Below, in pieces: positions 1 through 8,378 of a DNA stretch of 64,000 nt. The notes beneath the pieces were generated by a model. That model saw only the letters and a program-made list of their open reading frames with translations, was not told where the DNA came from and did no database searches. The first letter of the stretch is position 1; the number at the start of each line of letters is the position of its first letter. This DNA comes from an uncultured Bacteroidales bacterium (lineage in GTDB: Bacteria; Bacteroidota; Bacteroidia; Bacteroidales; Bacteroidaceae). The stretch is taken from positions 62,001 through 126,000 of the forward strand of contig CACWTR010000008.1 in the NCBI GenBank assembly GCA_902763865.1, read 5' to 3'. The position numbers were made by a program, and so were the translations under genes.

Positions 1-1
1 C

Positions 2-769
2 GACCACTTCAAGAGCGTCAACCTGACACATAGCTACAAGAGCATCTATGCCGTCGGCTCCTACAATTCATTCAGCTCCTGGGTGGAATGCATGGGCACC
101 GGCGGGCTCGGCTTCGTCCAGAGCACCACGACGGGAAACTACATACCCAACAGCGTCTTCGATGTCAGCACCGTCAGCATCAACGAGAGCTTCTCGCCGC
201 TCATCGGCATCAACGCCACACTGAACAATAACATGACGTTCAAGCTGGAGTACAAGACCACCCGCGTGCTCAATCTGAGCATGACCAGCGCCCAGCTCAC
301 CGAGACGGGTTCACAGGACTTCGTCATCGGATGGGGCTACAAGATCAACGACTTCAAGCTCGGCAACCTCTTCCGCTCCAAGAGAGCCAGCGAACAGGTA
401 GCCAGGAACAGCAGGTCGAGGAACCAGGCAGGCCGGGACCAGACAAACGCTGCCGGCGACAACACTGCAACCGGCAATACTCGCGGCGGTAACCGTCAGC
501 GAATCTCCCACGACCTGAACCTCAGGTTCGACTTCAGCATCCGCAACCAAAGTGCCATCAAGCGCGACCTCCAGACCAACCTTTGCGAGGCCACCAGCGG
601 CAACAAGGCTTTCAAGACCAGTGCCCAGCTGGACTATACCGTGAGCCGAATGGTCACGATGAGCATCTTCTACGACCGCCAGCGCTCCGAGCCCCTTCTC
701 TCCAGCAGCAGCTATCCCACCGTCACCCAAGACTTCGGCATGACCATGAAGTTCTCGCTGACAAGATAG
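2..769 (+). CDS. sprA: SprA/Sov, type IX secretion outer-membrane translocon (3' end only)
   Basis: Only the last 255 codons are in the window; the frame is open from base 2 and ends at TAG 767-769. The translation begins DHFKSVNLTHSYKSIYAVGSY, followed by a beta-rich stretch with FSPLIGINATLNNNMTFKLEY and DFVIGWGYKI, and it closes with DFGMTMKFSLTR. This resembles the C-terminal barrel of SprA (Sov in Porphyromonas), the very large outer-membrane pore through which type IX substrates leave the cell. A low-complexity Asn/Gly/Arg segment (about residues 130-165 of this fragment) sits between strands, probably a loop. It is consistent with several proteins further on that carry type IX sorting C-termini. 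The family call rests on recognition of this end segment only. Confidence 0.8.
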   Translation, partial: DHFKSVNLTHSYKSIYAVGSYNSFSSWVECMGTGGLGFVQSTTTGNYIPNSVFDVSTVSINESFSPLIGINATLNNNMTFKLEYKTTRVLNLSMTSAQLTETGSQDFVIGWGYKINDFKLGNLFRSKRASEQVARNSRSRNQAGRDQTNAAGDNTATGNTRGGNRQRISHDLNLRFDFSIRNQSAIKRDLQTNLCEATSGNKAFKTSAQLDYTVSRMVTMSIFYDRQRSEPLLSSSSYPTVTQDFGMTMKFSLTR

Positions 770-814
770 GAAGCATTGTGTGCTTCAATATCACACAGCA
801 CGTTGAATCGAGTT

Positions 815-874
815 GTTTCCCGTGCGAAACAATTTGTTTCCACGCGGGAAACAAATTGTTTCAAAACGAGAAAC
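815..874. repeat. Tandem palindrome array, GTTTC...GAAAC type, three units
   Basis: Three imperfect palindromes of the form GTTTC-N6/7-GAAAC start at 815, 836 and 858, a step of 21-22 bp, with A/T linkers (AATTT, AAATT). The array lies 46 bp past the sprA stop and 162 bp before the next gene. Its sequence differs from the 21-bp arrays at 13.7, 23.8, 38.2 and 51.8 kb, but its layout is the same. Confidence 0.75.
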
Positions 875-1036
875 ACTGAACGACATGCTTTATGTAGGCA
901 CGTAAGTCCCCGTCGCGCAGAGTTTGTTCTTGCTGAACCTGCACTTTTTCTGGTATGACCTTGGCGGCAGGAAGCTCCAGGGAAGACCGACTCGGCACGG
1001 CATTTACATTCATAATGGACGAAAGGAGGTACTGAA

Positions 1037-1225
1037 ATGAGAAGGACATATATGACACCCGAAATGGTCGTGGTGAAGCTACAGCACCAGAACATTCTCT
1101 GCAGCAGCCTGAACGGAGTAGATGGCAATAGCGATATAAACTATGGCGGCGCCAGTGGCAATAACGCTGGCGGCATAGTCCGCGCCAAAGAGTCCTCGGG
1201 CGACATCTGGGACGAAGAATGGTAA
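1037..1225 (+). CDS. Small 62-residue protein downstream of sprA, IWDEEW C-terminus
   Basis: A 62-codon frame preceded by a strong ribosome-binding site, GGAGGT at 1025-1030, six bases before ATG. Such a site is uncommon in this phylum and supports real translation. The protein starts MRRTYMTPEMVVVKLQ, has a glycine/asparagine-rich centre, and ends SGDIWDEEW. A Rho-independent terminator follows at once. The start (basic residues, Y-x-x-P) and the end (IW-x-EE) recall the three 50-residue peptides at 19.7, 52.1 and 56.5 kb, although the middles do not align by eye. There is no signal peptide or membrane segment. The function is unknown. Short proteins with a K-x-Y-x-x-P start are common in Prevotella-like genomes and are usually left as hypothetical. 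Confidence 0.65.
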   Translation: MRRTYMTPEMVVVKLQHQNILCSSLNGVDGNSDINYGGASGNNAGGIVRAKESSGDIWDEEW

Positions 1226-1234
1226 TTTGCGAGA

Positions 1235-1275
1235 GGGCGTGTCTGAATAAATAAACGGACATGCCCTTCTTTTTG
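1235..1275 (+). terminator. Rho-independent terminator after the 62-codon gene
   Basis: GGGCGTGTC (1235-1243) pairs with GACATGCCC (1258-1266), with one G-T pair, and is followed by TTCTTTTTG. Confidence 0.7.
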
Positions 1276-1278
1276 ATT

Positions 1279-1367
1279 TAACTACGAATTGCACGAATTA
1301 CACGAACTATTCAACTGTTGGTTGTCAGCTAATTATAAATTCGTGCAATTCGTGTAATTCGTGGTTA
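1279..1367. repeat. Inverted repeat built from ACGAATT units
   Basis: The left arm (1279-1307) and right arm (1337-1367) are near-perfect reverse complements. Each consists of three tandem copies of a short unit of the type CACGAATT. They could fold into a long hairpin with a loop of about 29 nt. The inverted triplet plan matches the CGGATTA element at 23955-24044, but the unit differs. Confidence 0.75.
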
Positions 1368-1434
1368 GAAACAATTGGTCATAATATGACACGCCTTCCC
1401 CGCATTACAGGCAAGTGCTTTTGATGAGGGGGAA

Positions 1435-2631
1435 TTATTTCAGTCGGGCGAGGGTCTCCTTGATGCGCTTCATGGCCTCGGAGATGTTTTCGTCGCTGGT
1501 GGCGTAGCTCATGCGGAAGCATTCGGGCGAGCCGAAGGCATCGCCGCCTACGGTTGCCACGTGGCCCACCTCAAGCAGGTACATGGCAAGGTCAGTGGAG
1601 TTGTTGATGACGCGGTCGCCGTCCCGCTTGCCGAAGAAGCTGCTGCACTTGGGGAAAAGATAGAAGGCTCCCTGCGGGTCGTTGACTTCGAGGCCGGGAA
1701 TCTCTCTTGCCAGCCGGACGATGAGGTTCTTGCGGCGCTCGAAGGCCAGCCGCATGTCCTCTACGCATTGCTGCGGACCGGAGAAGGCGGCTTCAGCTGC
1801 TTTCTGGCTGACGGAGCACGGGCCGCTGGTGTACTGTCCCTGCAGCTTGTTGCAGCCTTTCACTATCCATTCCGGAGCGGCAATGAAGCCGATGCGCCAG
1901 CCCGTCATGGCGTAAGCCTTGCTGACACCGTTGATGATGACCACGCGCTCCTTGATGTCGGGGAACTGAGCCATCGACGCATGCTGGCCGACATAGTTGA
2001 TATGCTCGTAGATTTCGTCGGCAATGACAATGACCTGCGGGTGCCTGAGCAGGACGTCCTTCAGCCCTGCCAGTTCCTCCTTGCTATAGACGGAGCCTGT
2101 CGGGTTGCTCGGCGAGCAGAGGATAAGCGCCTTTGTCCTTGGGGTGATGGCGGCCTCGAGCTGCTCGGGCGTTATCTTGAAATTCTGTTCGATGGTGGCT
2201 TCCACGAAGACGGGAGTACCTTCTGCCAGCAGGACCATCTGTGGGTAGCTGACCCAATAGGGGGCGGGGATGATAACCTCGTCGCCAGCGTTGACGATAG
2301 CCATGATGGTGTTGCAGACGCTCTGCTTGGCGCCGTTGCTGCAAAGGATTTGGCTGGGACTGTAGTCCAGGCCGTTCTCCCTCTTGAGCTTGCCAACGAT
2401 GGCTTTCTTCAGCTCGGGGTAGCCCGGCACGGGGCTGTAGCGGCTGTAGTTGTCCTCGACGGCACGGATGGCGGCTGCCTTGATGTGGTCGGGCGTGTTG
2501 AAGTCGGGTTCGCCCACACTCATGTTGATGACATCGACGCCCTCGGCCTTCAGCTCGCTGCTGCGCTGGCTCATGGCGAGGGTAGCGCTGGGTGAGAGGC
2601 GCTGCAGCCTCTCGGAGAGATTTGTGTTCAT
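1435..2631 (-). CDS. aspC: Pyridoxal-phosphate aminotransferase, aspartate aminotransferase type
   Basis: A 398-residue class I aminotransferase (subgroup I-gamma) that interconverts aspartate/2-oxoglutarate and oxaloacetate/glutamate in the cytoplasm. The PLP lysine is K238 in NGVSKAYAMTGWRIGF. N176 in SPSNPTG, D205 in IADEIYE and R246 complete the cofactor and substrate signature. Length and start (MNTNLSERLQRL) are normal for the family. It lies 120 bp downstream of ribBA on the same strand and is probably the last gene of the lptF/G-ribBA-aspC transcript. The spacer contains a CAAGGAGCAAGGGG-type repeat. The exact amino-acid preference cannot be read from sequence. Confidence 0.9.
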   Translation of the reverse strand: MNTNLSERLQRLSPSATLAMSQRSSELKAEGVDVINMSVGEPDFNTPDHIKAAAIRAVEDNYSRYSPVPGYPELKKAIVGKLKRENGLDYSPSQILCSNGAKQSVCNTIMAIVNAGDEVIIPAPYWVSYPQMVLLAEGTPVFVEATIEQNFKITPEQLEAAITPRTKALILCSPSNPTGSVYSKEELAGLKDVLLRHPQVIVIADEIYEHINYVGQHASMAQFPDIKERVVIINGVSKAYAMTGWRIGFIAAPEWIVKGCNKLQGQYTSGPCSVSQKAAEAAFSGPQQCVEDMRLAFERRKNLIVRLAREIPGLEVNDPQGAFYLFPKCSSFFGKRDGDRVINNSTDLAMYLLEVGHVATVGGDAFGSPECFRMSYATSDENISEAMKRIKETLARLK

Positions 2632-2713
2632 TGCAGTTGTTGTTATTTCGTTGATACGTTATTTCATTATTTTCGACTGTTGGGCCATGAGCAATGGCGG
2701 CAGCAGGTTCTTC

Positions 2714-2750
2714 CCTCCTTGCCCCTTGCTCCTTGCTCCTTGCCCCTTTT
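2714..2750. repeat. CCTTGCTCCTTG-type dispersed repeat
   Basis: Tandem CTTGCTCCTTGCCCC units lie between ribBA and aspC. Read on the minus strand they give CAAGGAGCAAGG. The same words occur on the plus strand inside pheT at 14221-14260. Confidence 0.6.
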
Positions 2751-2751
2751 C

Positions 2752-3960
2752 TCAGAGCTTGTGCCCCATGCGCGTCCGCTTTGTCTCGAGGTAGCGGCGG
2801 TTGTACATATTGGGTTCGATCACGATGGGGACGTTCTCCACGATGGTGAGGCCGTAGCTCTCCAGACCGACGCGCTTCACGGGGTTGTTCGTGATGAGCT
2901 TGAGCTTGCCCACACCCATCTCGCGCAGTATCTGTGCGCCTACGCCATACTCGCGCTCGTCGGGCCGGAAGCCGAGGTGGATGTTGGCATCGACGGTGTC
3001 GTCGCCCTGCTCCTGGAGGCGATAGGCGGCTATCTTGTTCATCAGTCCGATGCCTCGTCCCTCCTGGCTGAGATAGACGATGATTCCTTTGCCTTCCTGC
3101 TCTATCATGCGCATTGCCTTGTGTAGCTGTTCGCCGCAGTCGCAGCGCTGGCTGCCGAAGATGTCGCCCGTCATGCAGCTGGAGTGCATACGCACCAGCA
3201 CCGGCTCGTCCTCGCGCCACTGGCCTTTGTAGAGGACGACGTGCTCCAGCCCGTTGCTTTTCTGGCGGAAGGGGATGATGCGGAAGTGCCCGTAGGCAGT
3301 AGGCATGTCGGCTTCTACGCCGCGCTCCACGAGGGATTCCTGCTGGAGACGGTAGGCGATGAGGTCGCGTATGGTGATAATTTTGAGCCCGTGCTCGCGG
3401 GCCACCTCCTTGAGCTGCGGCATGCGGGCCATCGTGCCGTCCTCGTTGAGGATTTCGATGAGGGCGGCTGCGGGCTGCAGTCCCGAGAGGCGTGCCAGGT
3501 CAACGGCAGCTTCCGTGTGACCGGCGCGTCGCAGGACGCCTTTGTCCTGAGCGTAGAGAGGATTGATGTGGCCGGGCCGTCCGAAGTCGGAGGGCTTGCG
3601 GCTGGGGTCGGCTAGGGCGCGGATGGTGGCGGCGCGGTCGTGCGTGCTGACGCCGGTCGTGCAGCCCTCCAGCAAGTCAACCGTCACAGTGAACGGTGTG
3701 CCGAGCATGCTGGTGTTGTCCTGCACCTGATGGTCGAGCTCCAGTTGGGCAGCGCGGCTCATCGTGATAGGTGCACAGAGCACTCCGCGTCCGTTGCGCA
3801 GCATGAAGTTGACCTTTTCGGGGGTTATCATCTCGGCTGCCGTAATGAAGTCGCCTTCGTTCTCGCGGTCCTCGTCATCGACCACGATGACGAACTTGCC
3901 TTGCCGGAAGTCATCGAGCGCTTCCTCGATGGTACTGAGTTGTATTCCGTTATTGTCCAT
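2752..3960 (-). CDS. ribBA: Bifunctional DHBP synthase / GTP cyclohydrolase II
   Basis: A 402-residue fusion that supplies both starting units of riboflavin. The N-terminal half makes 3,4-dihydroxy-2-butanone 4-phosphate from ribulose 5-phosphate; [10 protein letters not shown] (residues 28-37) holds its acidic metal ligands and STHDRA follows at about 105. The C-terminal half opens the GTP ring, with the zinc-binding cysteines in [17 protein letters not shown]. The ATG (3958-3960) overlaps the end of the LptF/G frame by 11 bases, so translation is probably coupled. Length is typical of RibBA. No other rib genes are in the window and no FMN riboswitch was seen. Confidence 0.95.
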   Translation of the reverse strand: MDNNGIQLSTIEEALDDFRQGKFVIVVDDEDRENEGDFITAAEMITPEKVNFMLRNGRGVLCAPITMSRAAQLELDHQVQDNTSMLGTPFTVTVDLLEGCTTGVSTHDRAATIRALADPSRKPSDFGRPGHINPLYAQDKGVLRRAGHTEAAVDLARLSGLQPAAALIEILNEDGTMARMPQLKEVAREHGLKIITIRDLIAYRLQQESLVERGVEADMPTAYGHFRIIPFRQKSNGLEHVVLYKGQWREDEPVLVRMHSSCMTGDIFGSQRCDCGEQLHKAMRMIEQEGKGIIVYLSQEGRGIGLMNKIAAYRLQEQGDDTVDANIHLGFRPDEREYGVGAQILREMGVGKLKLITNNPVKRVGLESYGLTIVENVPIVIEPNMYNRRYLETKRTRMGHKL

Positions 3961-5860
3961 ATCCTTGTTTGATGATTCTTTGGCTGATGAGGTTGTTTAT
4001 GTTTTCTATGTTGCGCAGGTCGAGCCTGAGGCGGAGCCTGTAGCGCCAGATGCGCATGAAGAAGAAGAGTCCCAGCGGCAGGAAGAGTCCGACGGCCATG
4101 TTGAGCCGCTGGCTGCTGAAGGGTCTGGTGTGAGCACTCGGGTTGACGATGGGGTATTGGTTGATGTACATCAGTATGACGTTGTCGCGGCTGTTGTGCA
4201 GTTCCTCGACGATAGCCTCGAGGCGGTCGCACAGGTCGGCGGCATGTTTGTCCTGTCCGGGGCGGAAGAAGATGTCGATGTAGCTCGGTATGCGTCGCAG
4301 GCGCATCGTGCGTCGGCATTCGGAGCAGAAGTCCGAGAGCTCGCCGAGTCGCTGGGGTAGGGTAGTGTAGTCCGGGTCGTTGATGATGACATCTTTGCGG
4401 TTCAGCTTGCGGCTGGCCCTGAGTCCGAACAGCCGCATGAAGAAGTTGCGGTACCCTTCTATGTTGAAGACCACGCTGTCGCTGTTGGCCTTGTACGTCA
4501 GGAAGATGCCCGTGGCGAGAAGCACGGCGGAGCTGAGCCACGTGCCGCTCTCGATGGTCCAGACTGCCACCTTGGCATTGTTCTGGCCTGCCTGGTTTAT
4601 CATGTAATAGAAGATGAAGATGATGACGCTGACCACGACGGGCACTCCCAGTCCGCCCTTGCGGATGATGGCTCCCAGGGGTGCTCCGATGAAGAAGAAG
4701 AGCAGGCAGGCAAGGCTCATCGTGTATTTCTTGTGCCATTCGATGTGGTGCTTGCGCAGGTTCATGTTCCTGTCGCCCGTCTCCAGGGCCCGGAACTGGT
4801 ACTCGGACTGCATCGTCTCGGCGCGGCTCAGGGCGTTTCGCCAAGCCTTGACGCGCTGCTCGTCGGGCAAGGCCAGATATATGGAGTCGAAGGCAGGCAT
4901 CCGGGCGGCTTCTTCTACAATGGCGAGCGAGTCCGGCCTCCCTGCCGGCAGGTCCTTGCGCAAGTGCCATTGCAGGATGCCGGAATAGATGACGTGGCGG
5001 GAGCTGTCGGCTATGTGCTTCAGGGAATCAATGCTGTGTTCAATCTCGTCGAGGTCCTTCGCCTGAGCGTTGTGGGAGAAGAGGTCGGCATCCATCAGGT
5101 TGAAGTTGGCATCAAAGGGGATGAAGGTGGTCTCCTCAATGAAGGACTCGCGCATGTAGGGCACACCGGCACGCAGCATCGAGCCTTGCTGGGCGCTCAT
5201 ATTGCGGAAGCGCTCGCCGCCCCAGAGCGTCAGGCGCAGGTGCATCTTGTCGGCTGTGCTCTGCATGCGCCCGCTGTCGGCCAGCACGATTTGCGTGTCG
5301 TTGTAGCCGCCTGCATTTGTGTAGATCATCACGCCGTAGAGCAGTCCCGTCTCAGGGTCCTTGTGCTCGACATAGAGGTTGTAGCCGGGTATCTCGCTGT
5401 AGAAGACGCCTTCGGGTATCTCCAGCTCGGGGCTCTTCTGCTTCATGCTCCAGGCCATTCTGGACATTTCGCGTGTGGCGTATGGACTCACGAGGTCCTG
5501 GAAGATGAAGCTGCTGATGCTGATGATGAGGGCCACAATGATGAGGGGCGACAGGATGCGGACGAGGGGGATGCCAGCTGCCTTCATGCTGAGCAGCTCG
5601 AAGCGCTCGCCCAGGTTGCCAAACGAGATGAGGCTTGCCAGCAGGACGGCCAAGGGCATGGACATGGGGATGAGCGTCAGACTGCTGTACCAGAAGAACT
5701 TTGCCAGCAGGTCGATGGTCAGTCCCTTGCCGATGAGGTTGTTCATCCACATCCACAGGAACTGCATGACGAAGATGAACAGGCAGATGAAGAACGTTCC
5801 CGCAAAGAGCTGCAGGAAGCCCTTGATGATGTAGATGTCGAGTTTCTTGATAATCCTCAT
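3950..5860 (-). CDS. LptF/LptG-family permease with long C-terminal extension
   Basis: An inner-membrane component of the lipopolysaccharide export ABC system. The first third holds three hydrophobic segments after [16 protein letters not shown], the usual family opening, with [18 protein letters not shown] and [17 protein letters not shown], the cytoplasmic coupling region. A periplasmic beta domain and three more membrane segments follow ([23 protein letters not shown]). The frame stays open further upstream, but a promoter box at 5908-5915 lies inside that extension, so the start at 5860 is preferred. At 636 residues it is much longer than a standard LptF or LptG (about 360). The last 190 or so residues are an extra domain with one more hydrophobic stretch, as in some Bacteroidetes members. 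It overlaps ribBA by 11 bases. Confidence 0.85.
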   Translation of the reverse strand: MRIIKKLDIYIIKGFLQLFAGTFFICLFIFVMQFLWMWMNNLIGKGLTIDLLAKFFWYSSLTLIPMSMPLAVLLASLISFGNLGERFELLSMKAAGIPLVRILSPLIIVALIISISSFIFQDLVSPYATREMSRMAWSMKQKSPELEIPEGVFYSEIPGYNLYVEHKDPETGLLYGVMIYTNAGGYNDTQIVLADSGRMQSTADKMHLRLTLWGGERFRNMSAQQGSMLRAGVPYMRESFIEETTFIPFDANFNLMDADLFSHNAQAKDLDEIEHSIDSLKHIADSSRHVIYSGILQWHLRKDLPAGRPDSLAIVEEAARMPAFDSIYLALPDEQRVKAWRNALSRAETMQSEYQFRALETGDRNMNLRKHHIEWHKKYTMSLACLLFFFIGAPLGAIIRKGGLGVPVVVSVIIFIFYYMINQAGQNNAKVAVWTIESGTWLSSAVLLATGIFLTYKANSDSVVFNIEGYRNFFMRLFGLRASRKLNRKDVIINDPDYTTLPQRLGELSDFCSECRRTMRLRRIPSYIDIFFRPGQDKHAADLCDRLEAIVEELHNSRDNVILMYINQYPIVNPSAHTRPFSSQRLNMAVGLFLPLGLFFFMRIWRYRLRLRLDLRNIENINNLISQRIIKQGYGQ

Positions 5861-5907
5861 TTGCCTTTCGTCGTCGTCATCCTTTTGTGGATGCGCACTT
5901 TGGTGCG

Positions 5908-5915
5908 CAAAGTTA
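5908..5915 (-). promoter_or_regulatory. Promoter -7 box for lptF/G-ribBA-aspC
   Basis: TAACTTTG on the minus strand, matching the Bacteroidetes TAnnTTTG box, 47 bases upstream of the ATG. Confidence 0.7.
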
Positions 5916-5948
5916 CGAAAAAAAAATGAGATAACGGGAAAATCAGGC

Positions 5949-5991
5949 AAAAAAAAAGCCGCATGCAAAGATTGCAATCTCTGCGTGCGGC
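5949..5991 (-). terminator. Rho-independent terminator of fba
   Basis: On the minus strand GCCGCACGCA and its complement form a stem with an AT-rich loop, followed by nine T. It lies 46 bases past the fba stop. Confidence 0.85.
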
Positions 5992-6036
5992 ATTTGCTAT
6001 GTGTAGAGCCGGGGAAAACCGGCAGTGTCTCGGGGC

Positions 6037-7020
6037 TTAGAGCTTGTTGTTGCTGCCGAGCACTTCCACAATCTTGTGGATGTACATCTTCTTCATGTTC
6101 TCGCGAGCGGGCTTCAGGTACTGGCGGGGATCGAAGTCGCCGGGCTTCTCGTCGAAGTGCTTGCGGATGGCAGCGGTCATGGCCAGACGGCTGTCGCTGT
6201 CGATGTTAATTTTGCAGACTGCGCTCTTGCTGGCCTCGGGGATGTCAACTGCGTCGGGCAGCTTGCCGCCGTGGGCGTTGATGGTGTCAACCTCTTCCTG
6301 GGGAACAGAGCTTGAGCCGTGCAGGACGATGGGGAAGCCGGGGAGCTTCTTCTCGATCTCGTGCAGGATGTCGAAAGCCAATGGGGGAGGAACGAGCCTG
6401 CCGGTCTTCGGGTCGCGTGTGCACTGCTCGGGAGTGAACTTGTAGGCTCCGTGGCTTGTGCCGATGCTGATGGCGAGGCTGTCGCAGCCGCTGCGGGTGG
6501 CGAAGTCGATAACCTCTTCGGGCTTCGTATAGTGGCTCTTTTCGGCCTGGACTTCGTCCTCAACGCCGGCCAGCACGCCGAGCTCTGCCTCTACGGTTAC
6601 GTCGTGGGCGTGAGCGTACTCAACGACCTGCTTCGTGATGCGGATGTTCTCCTCGTAGGGGAGGGCACTGCCGTCGAACATGACGCTGGAGAAGCCGTTG
6701 TCGATGCAGTCCTTGCAGAGCTCGAAGCTGTCGCCGTGGTCAAGGTGGAGTACAATCTGGGGATTCTTGCAGCCGAGTTCCTTGGCGTATTCCACTGCGC
6801 CCTGTGCCATGTAGCGCAGGATGGTGCCGTTGGCGTAATTGCGTGCGCCCTTGCTGACCTGCATGATGACGGGAGACTTAGTCTCGACGGCTGCCTGCAC
6901 GATGGCCTGCATCTGCTCGAGTGTGTTGAAGTTGAATGCGGGGATGGCGTAGCCACCAGCCACAGCCTTTTTGAACATCTCGCGGGTGTTCACCAGGCCG
7001 AGTTCTTTGTAACTTGTCAT
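6037..7020 (-). CDS. fba: Class II fructose-bisphosphate aldolase
   Basis: A 327-residue zinc aldolase that cleaves fructose 1,6-bisphosphate to dihydroxyacetone phosphate and glyceraldehyde 3-phosphate in glycolysis and gluconeogenesis. Family motifs in order are YAIPAFNFN, IVLHLDHGDSFE (catalytic Asp and zinc His), VEAELGVLAGVEDEV, SLAISIGTSHGAYK (zinc His), FPIVLHGSSSVP (zinc His) and VCKINIDSDSRLA (phosphate site). The start MTSYKELGLVNTREMF is chosen because the open frame upstream runs through a promoter box at 7075-7082. It is a single-gene unit with its own promoter and terminator. Confidence 0.95.
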   Translation of the reverse strand: MTSYKELGLVNTREMFKKAVAGGYAIPAFNFNTLEQMQAIVQAAVETKSPVIMQVSKGARNYANGTILRYMAQGAVEYAKELGCKNPQIVLHLDHGDSFELCKDCIDNGFSSVMFDGSALPYEENIRITKQVVEYAHAHDVTVEAELGVLAGVEDEVQAEKSHYTKPEEVIDFATRSGCDSLAISIGTSHGAYKFTPEQCTRDPKTGRLVPPPLAFDILHEIEKKLPGFPIVLHGSSSVPQEEVDTINAHGGKLPDAVDIPEASKSAVCKINIDSDSRLAMTAAIRKHFDEKPGDFDPRQYLKPARENMKKMYIHKIVEVLGSNNKL

Positions 7021-7074
7021 GTGATTTTCGTTTTTTACGGTTTTACTATTTGTTGTTTCCTGATTTTGCGGGTG

Positions 7075-7082
7075 CAAAGATA
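7075..7082 (-). promoter_or_regulatory. Promoter -7 box for fba
   Basis: TATCTTTG on the minus strand, 54 bases upstream of the fba start. Confidence 0.7.
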
Positions 7083-7181
7083 CGAAGAAAAGTTGAAAGG
7101 AGGAAGGGTTGAAAAGTTAAATTGTCTTTTTGCCTCCACTTTGCCATGTCTGCTTTGCAAGCTGTGTTCCCCCTGAGGGGG

Positions 7182-8228
7182 TCAGCGGCTCTGTTTGACC
7201 AGATATGTCACCGTCGGCAGGTGGTCGCTGTAGCCGTTGAGCCAGACTCCGCCTGCGTGTGTGCGCTTGGGCGTTCCCTTGAATTTGCCTTCGCGTTGCA
7301 AGAGATAGTCGCGCTTGAAGATGTGGTAGTCGTAGAGCGTGAGTTCCTTGTATTCTTTGCTGCCCTTCAGGTCGAGCATGTTGCGCGAGAGGACTATCTG
7401 GTCGAAGAGGTTCCATCCGCCCTGATAGGAGAGGGTGCCTTGCCCCTTGCTGCGCAGAACGTCCCACCAGGGGTTGTAGAAGTCGTATTCCCCTACGTCC
7501 TTCATCTTGCGGCGGGCACCGAGGTACTTGGCCATCGAAGTGTTGTCGGGGTCGTCGTTCATGTCGCCCATCACGATGATGTGCTGCGCGGGGTCTGCCC
7601 TCCGGATGCTGTCGGTCAGTGCACGCACCTGCCGCCCGCCATAGTCGCGGAAGATGCCTTCTGCCCCTCGGCTGGGCCAGTGGCATACGATGACGGTCAG
7701 GTCGTCGCCTGCCAGCTTGCCTTGCACGCAGAGGAAGGGGCGCGTCTGGTGCGTGGTGTCGCCGTTCTCATAGACGTAGAGCTTGTGGAAGGCTTTCTTG
7801 ACGTGGAATGCCTTGGGGTTGTAGATGAGGGCGCAATCGACGCCGCGCTTGTCCGGGCCCTCGATGTGGACGTACTTGTAGCCGCGCTTCTGCATGGAGG
7901 GCTGGGCCATGAGGTCGTCGAGCGCGTGGTCGTTCTCCACCTCGCTCACCCCGATGATGCTGGCTCCGTAGGGCAGTTTGTCGGTGCCAAGGTCGCAGAG
8001 CACACGAGCCATGTTTGCAAGCTTGTTCGTGTATTTGTTCTCGTCCCAATGGTAGGAACCGTCGGGCAGGAAGTCGTAGTCGTTCTTGCCTTCGTCGTGG
8101 CTGATGTCGAAGAGGTTCTCCAGGTTGTAGAAGCAGACGGCGTGCACCATCAGCTGTCGGTCCTGAGCGTTCAGACCGGCAATGCCGAGCAAGAGGAAAG
8201 CGGCAAGGGCAATGAGGGGTCGTTTCAT
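7182..8228 (-). CDS. Secreted endonuclease/exonuclease/phosphatase-family protein
   Basis: A 348-residue protein with a cleavable signal peptide (MKRPLIALAAFLLLGIAGLNAQ) and an EEP fold. Motifs are CFYNLENLFD (metal Asn), IIGVSEVEND (catalytic Glu), VIVCHWPSRG (catalytic His), IIVMGDMNDDPDN (Asp and Asn) and NGYSDHLPTV (terminal Asp-His pair), so all catalytic positions are present. Substrates of the family range from DNA to phospholipid and inositol phosphate head groups. It is divergent from a TonB receptor whose downstream lipoproteins carry OB-folds, which hints at extracellular nucleic-acid or phosphoester use, an inference only. An alternative start lies five codons upstream at 8243. 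The longer frame to 8276 is excluded because it overlaps the promoter box. Confidence 0.85.
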   Translation of the reverse strand: MKRPLIALAAFLLLGIAGLNAQDRQLMVHAVCFYNLENLFDISHDEGKNDYDFLPDGSYHWDENKYTNKLANMARVLCDLGTDKLPYGASIIGVSEVENDHALDDLMAQPSMQKRGYKYVHIEGPDKRGVDCALIYNPKAFHVKKAFHKLYVYENGDTTHQTRPFLCVQGKLAGDDLTVIVCHWPSRGAEGIFRDYGGRQVRALTDSIRRADPAQHIIVMGDMNDDPDNTSMAKYLGARRKMKDVGEYDFYNPWWDVLRSKGQGTLSYQGGWNLFDQIVLSRNMLDLKGSKEYKELTLYDYHIFKRDYLLQREGKFKGTPKRTHAGGVWLNGYSDHLPTVTYLVKQSR

Positions 8229-8264
8229 GTTCTTTTCTGTCATTAGTTTTATTGTTTCACCATG

Positions 8265-8272
8265 CAAAGTTA
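8265..8272 (-). promoter_or_regulatory. Promoter -7 box for the secreted EEP enzyme
   Basis: TAACTTTG on the minus strand, 36 bases upstream of the start. It is 75 bp from the opposing promoter of the TonB receptor. Confidence 0.7.
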
Positions 8273-8347
8273 ACACTTTTTTGGAAAGTTATTGCAATTA
8301 GTAGAAAAAAAAGGATGCAAAGTGTCGGGGGAAGCACATTTTTTTTG

Positions 8348-8355
8348 TAAGTTTG
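8348..8355 (+). promoter_or_regulatory. Promoter -7 box for the TonB receptor operon
   Basis: TAAGTTTG, 23 bases before the ATG at 8379, preceded by a T-run. Confidence 0.65.
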
Positions 8356-8378
8356 TGCCACTAAAATCAAAATCAAAC

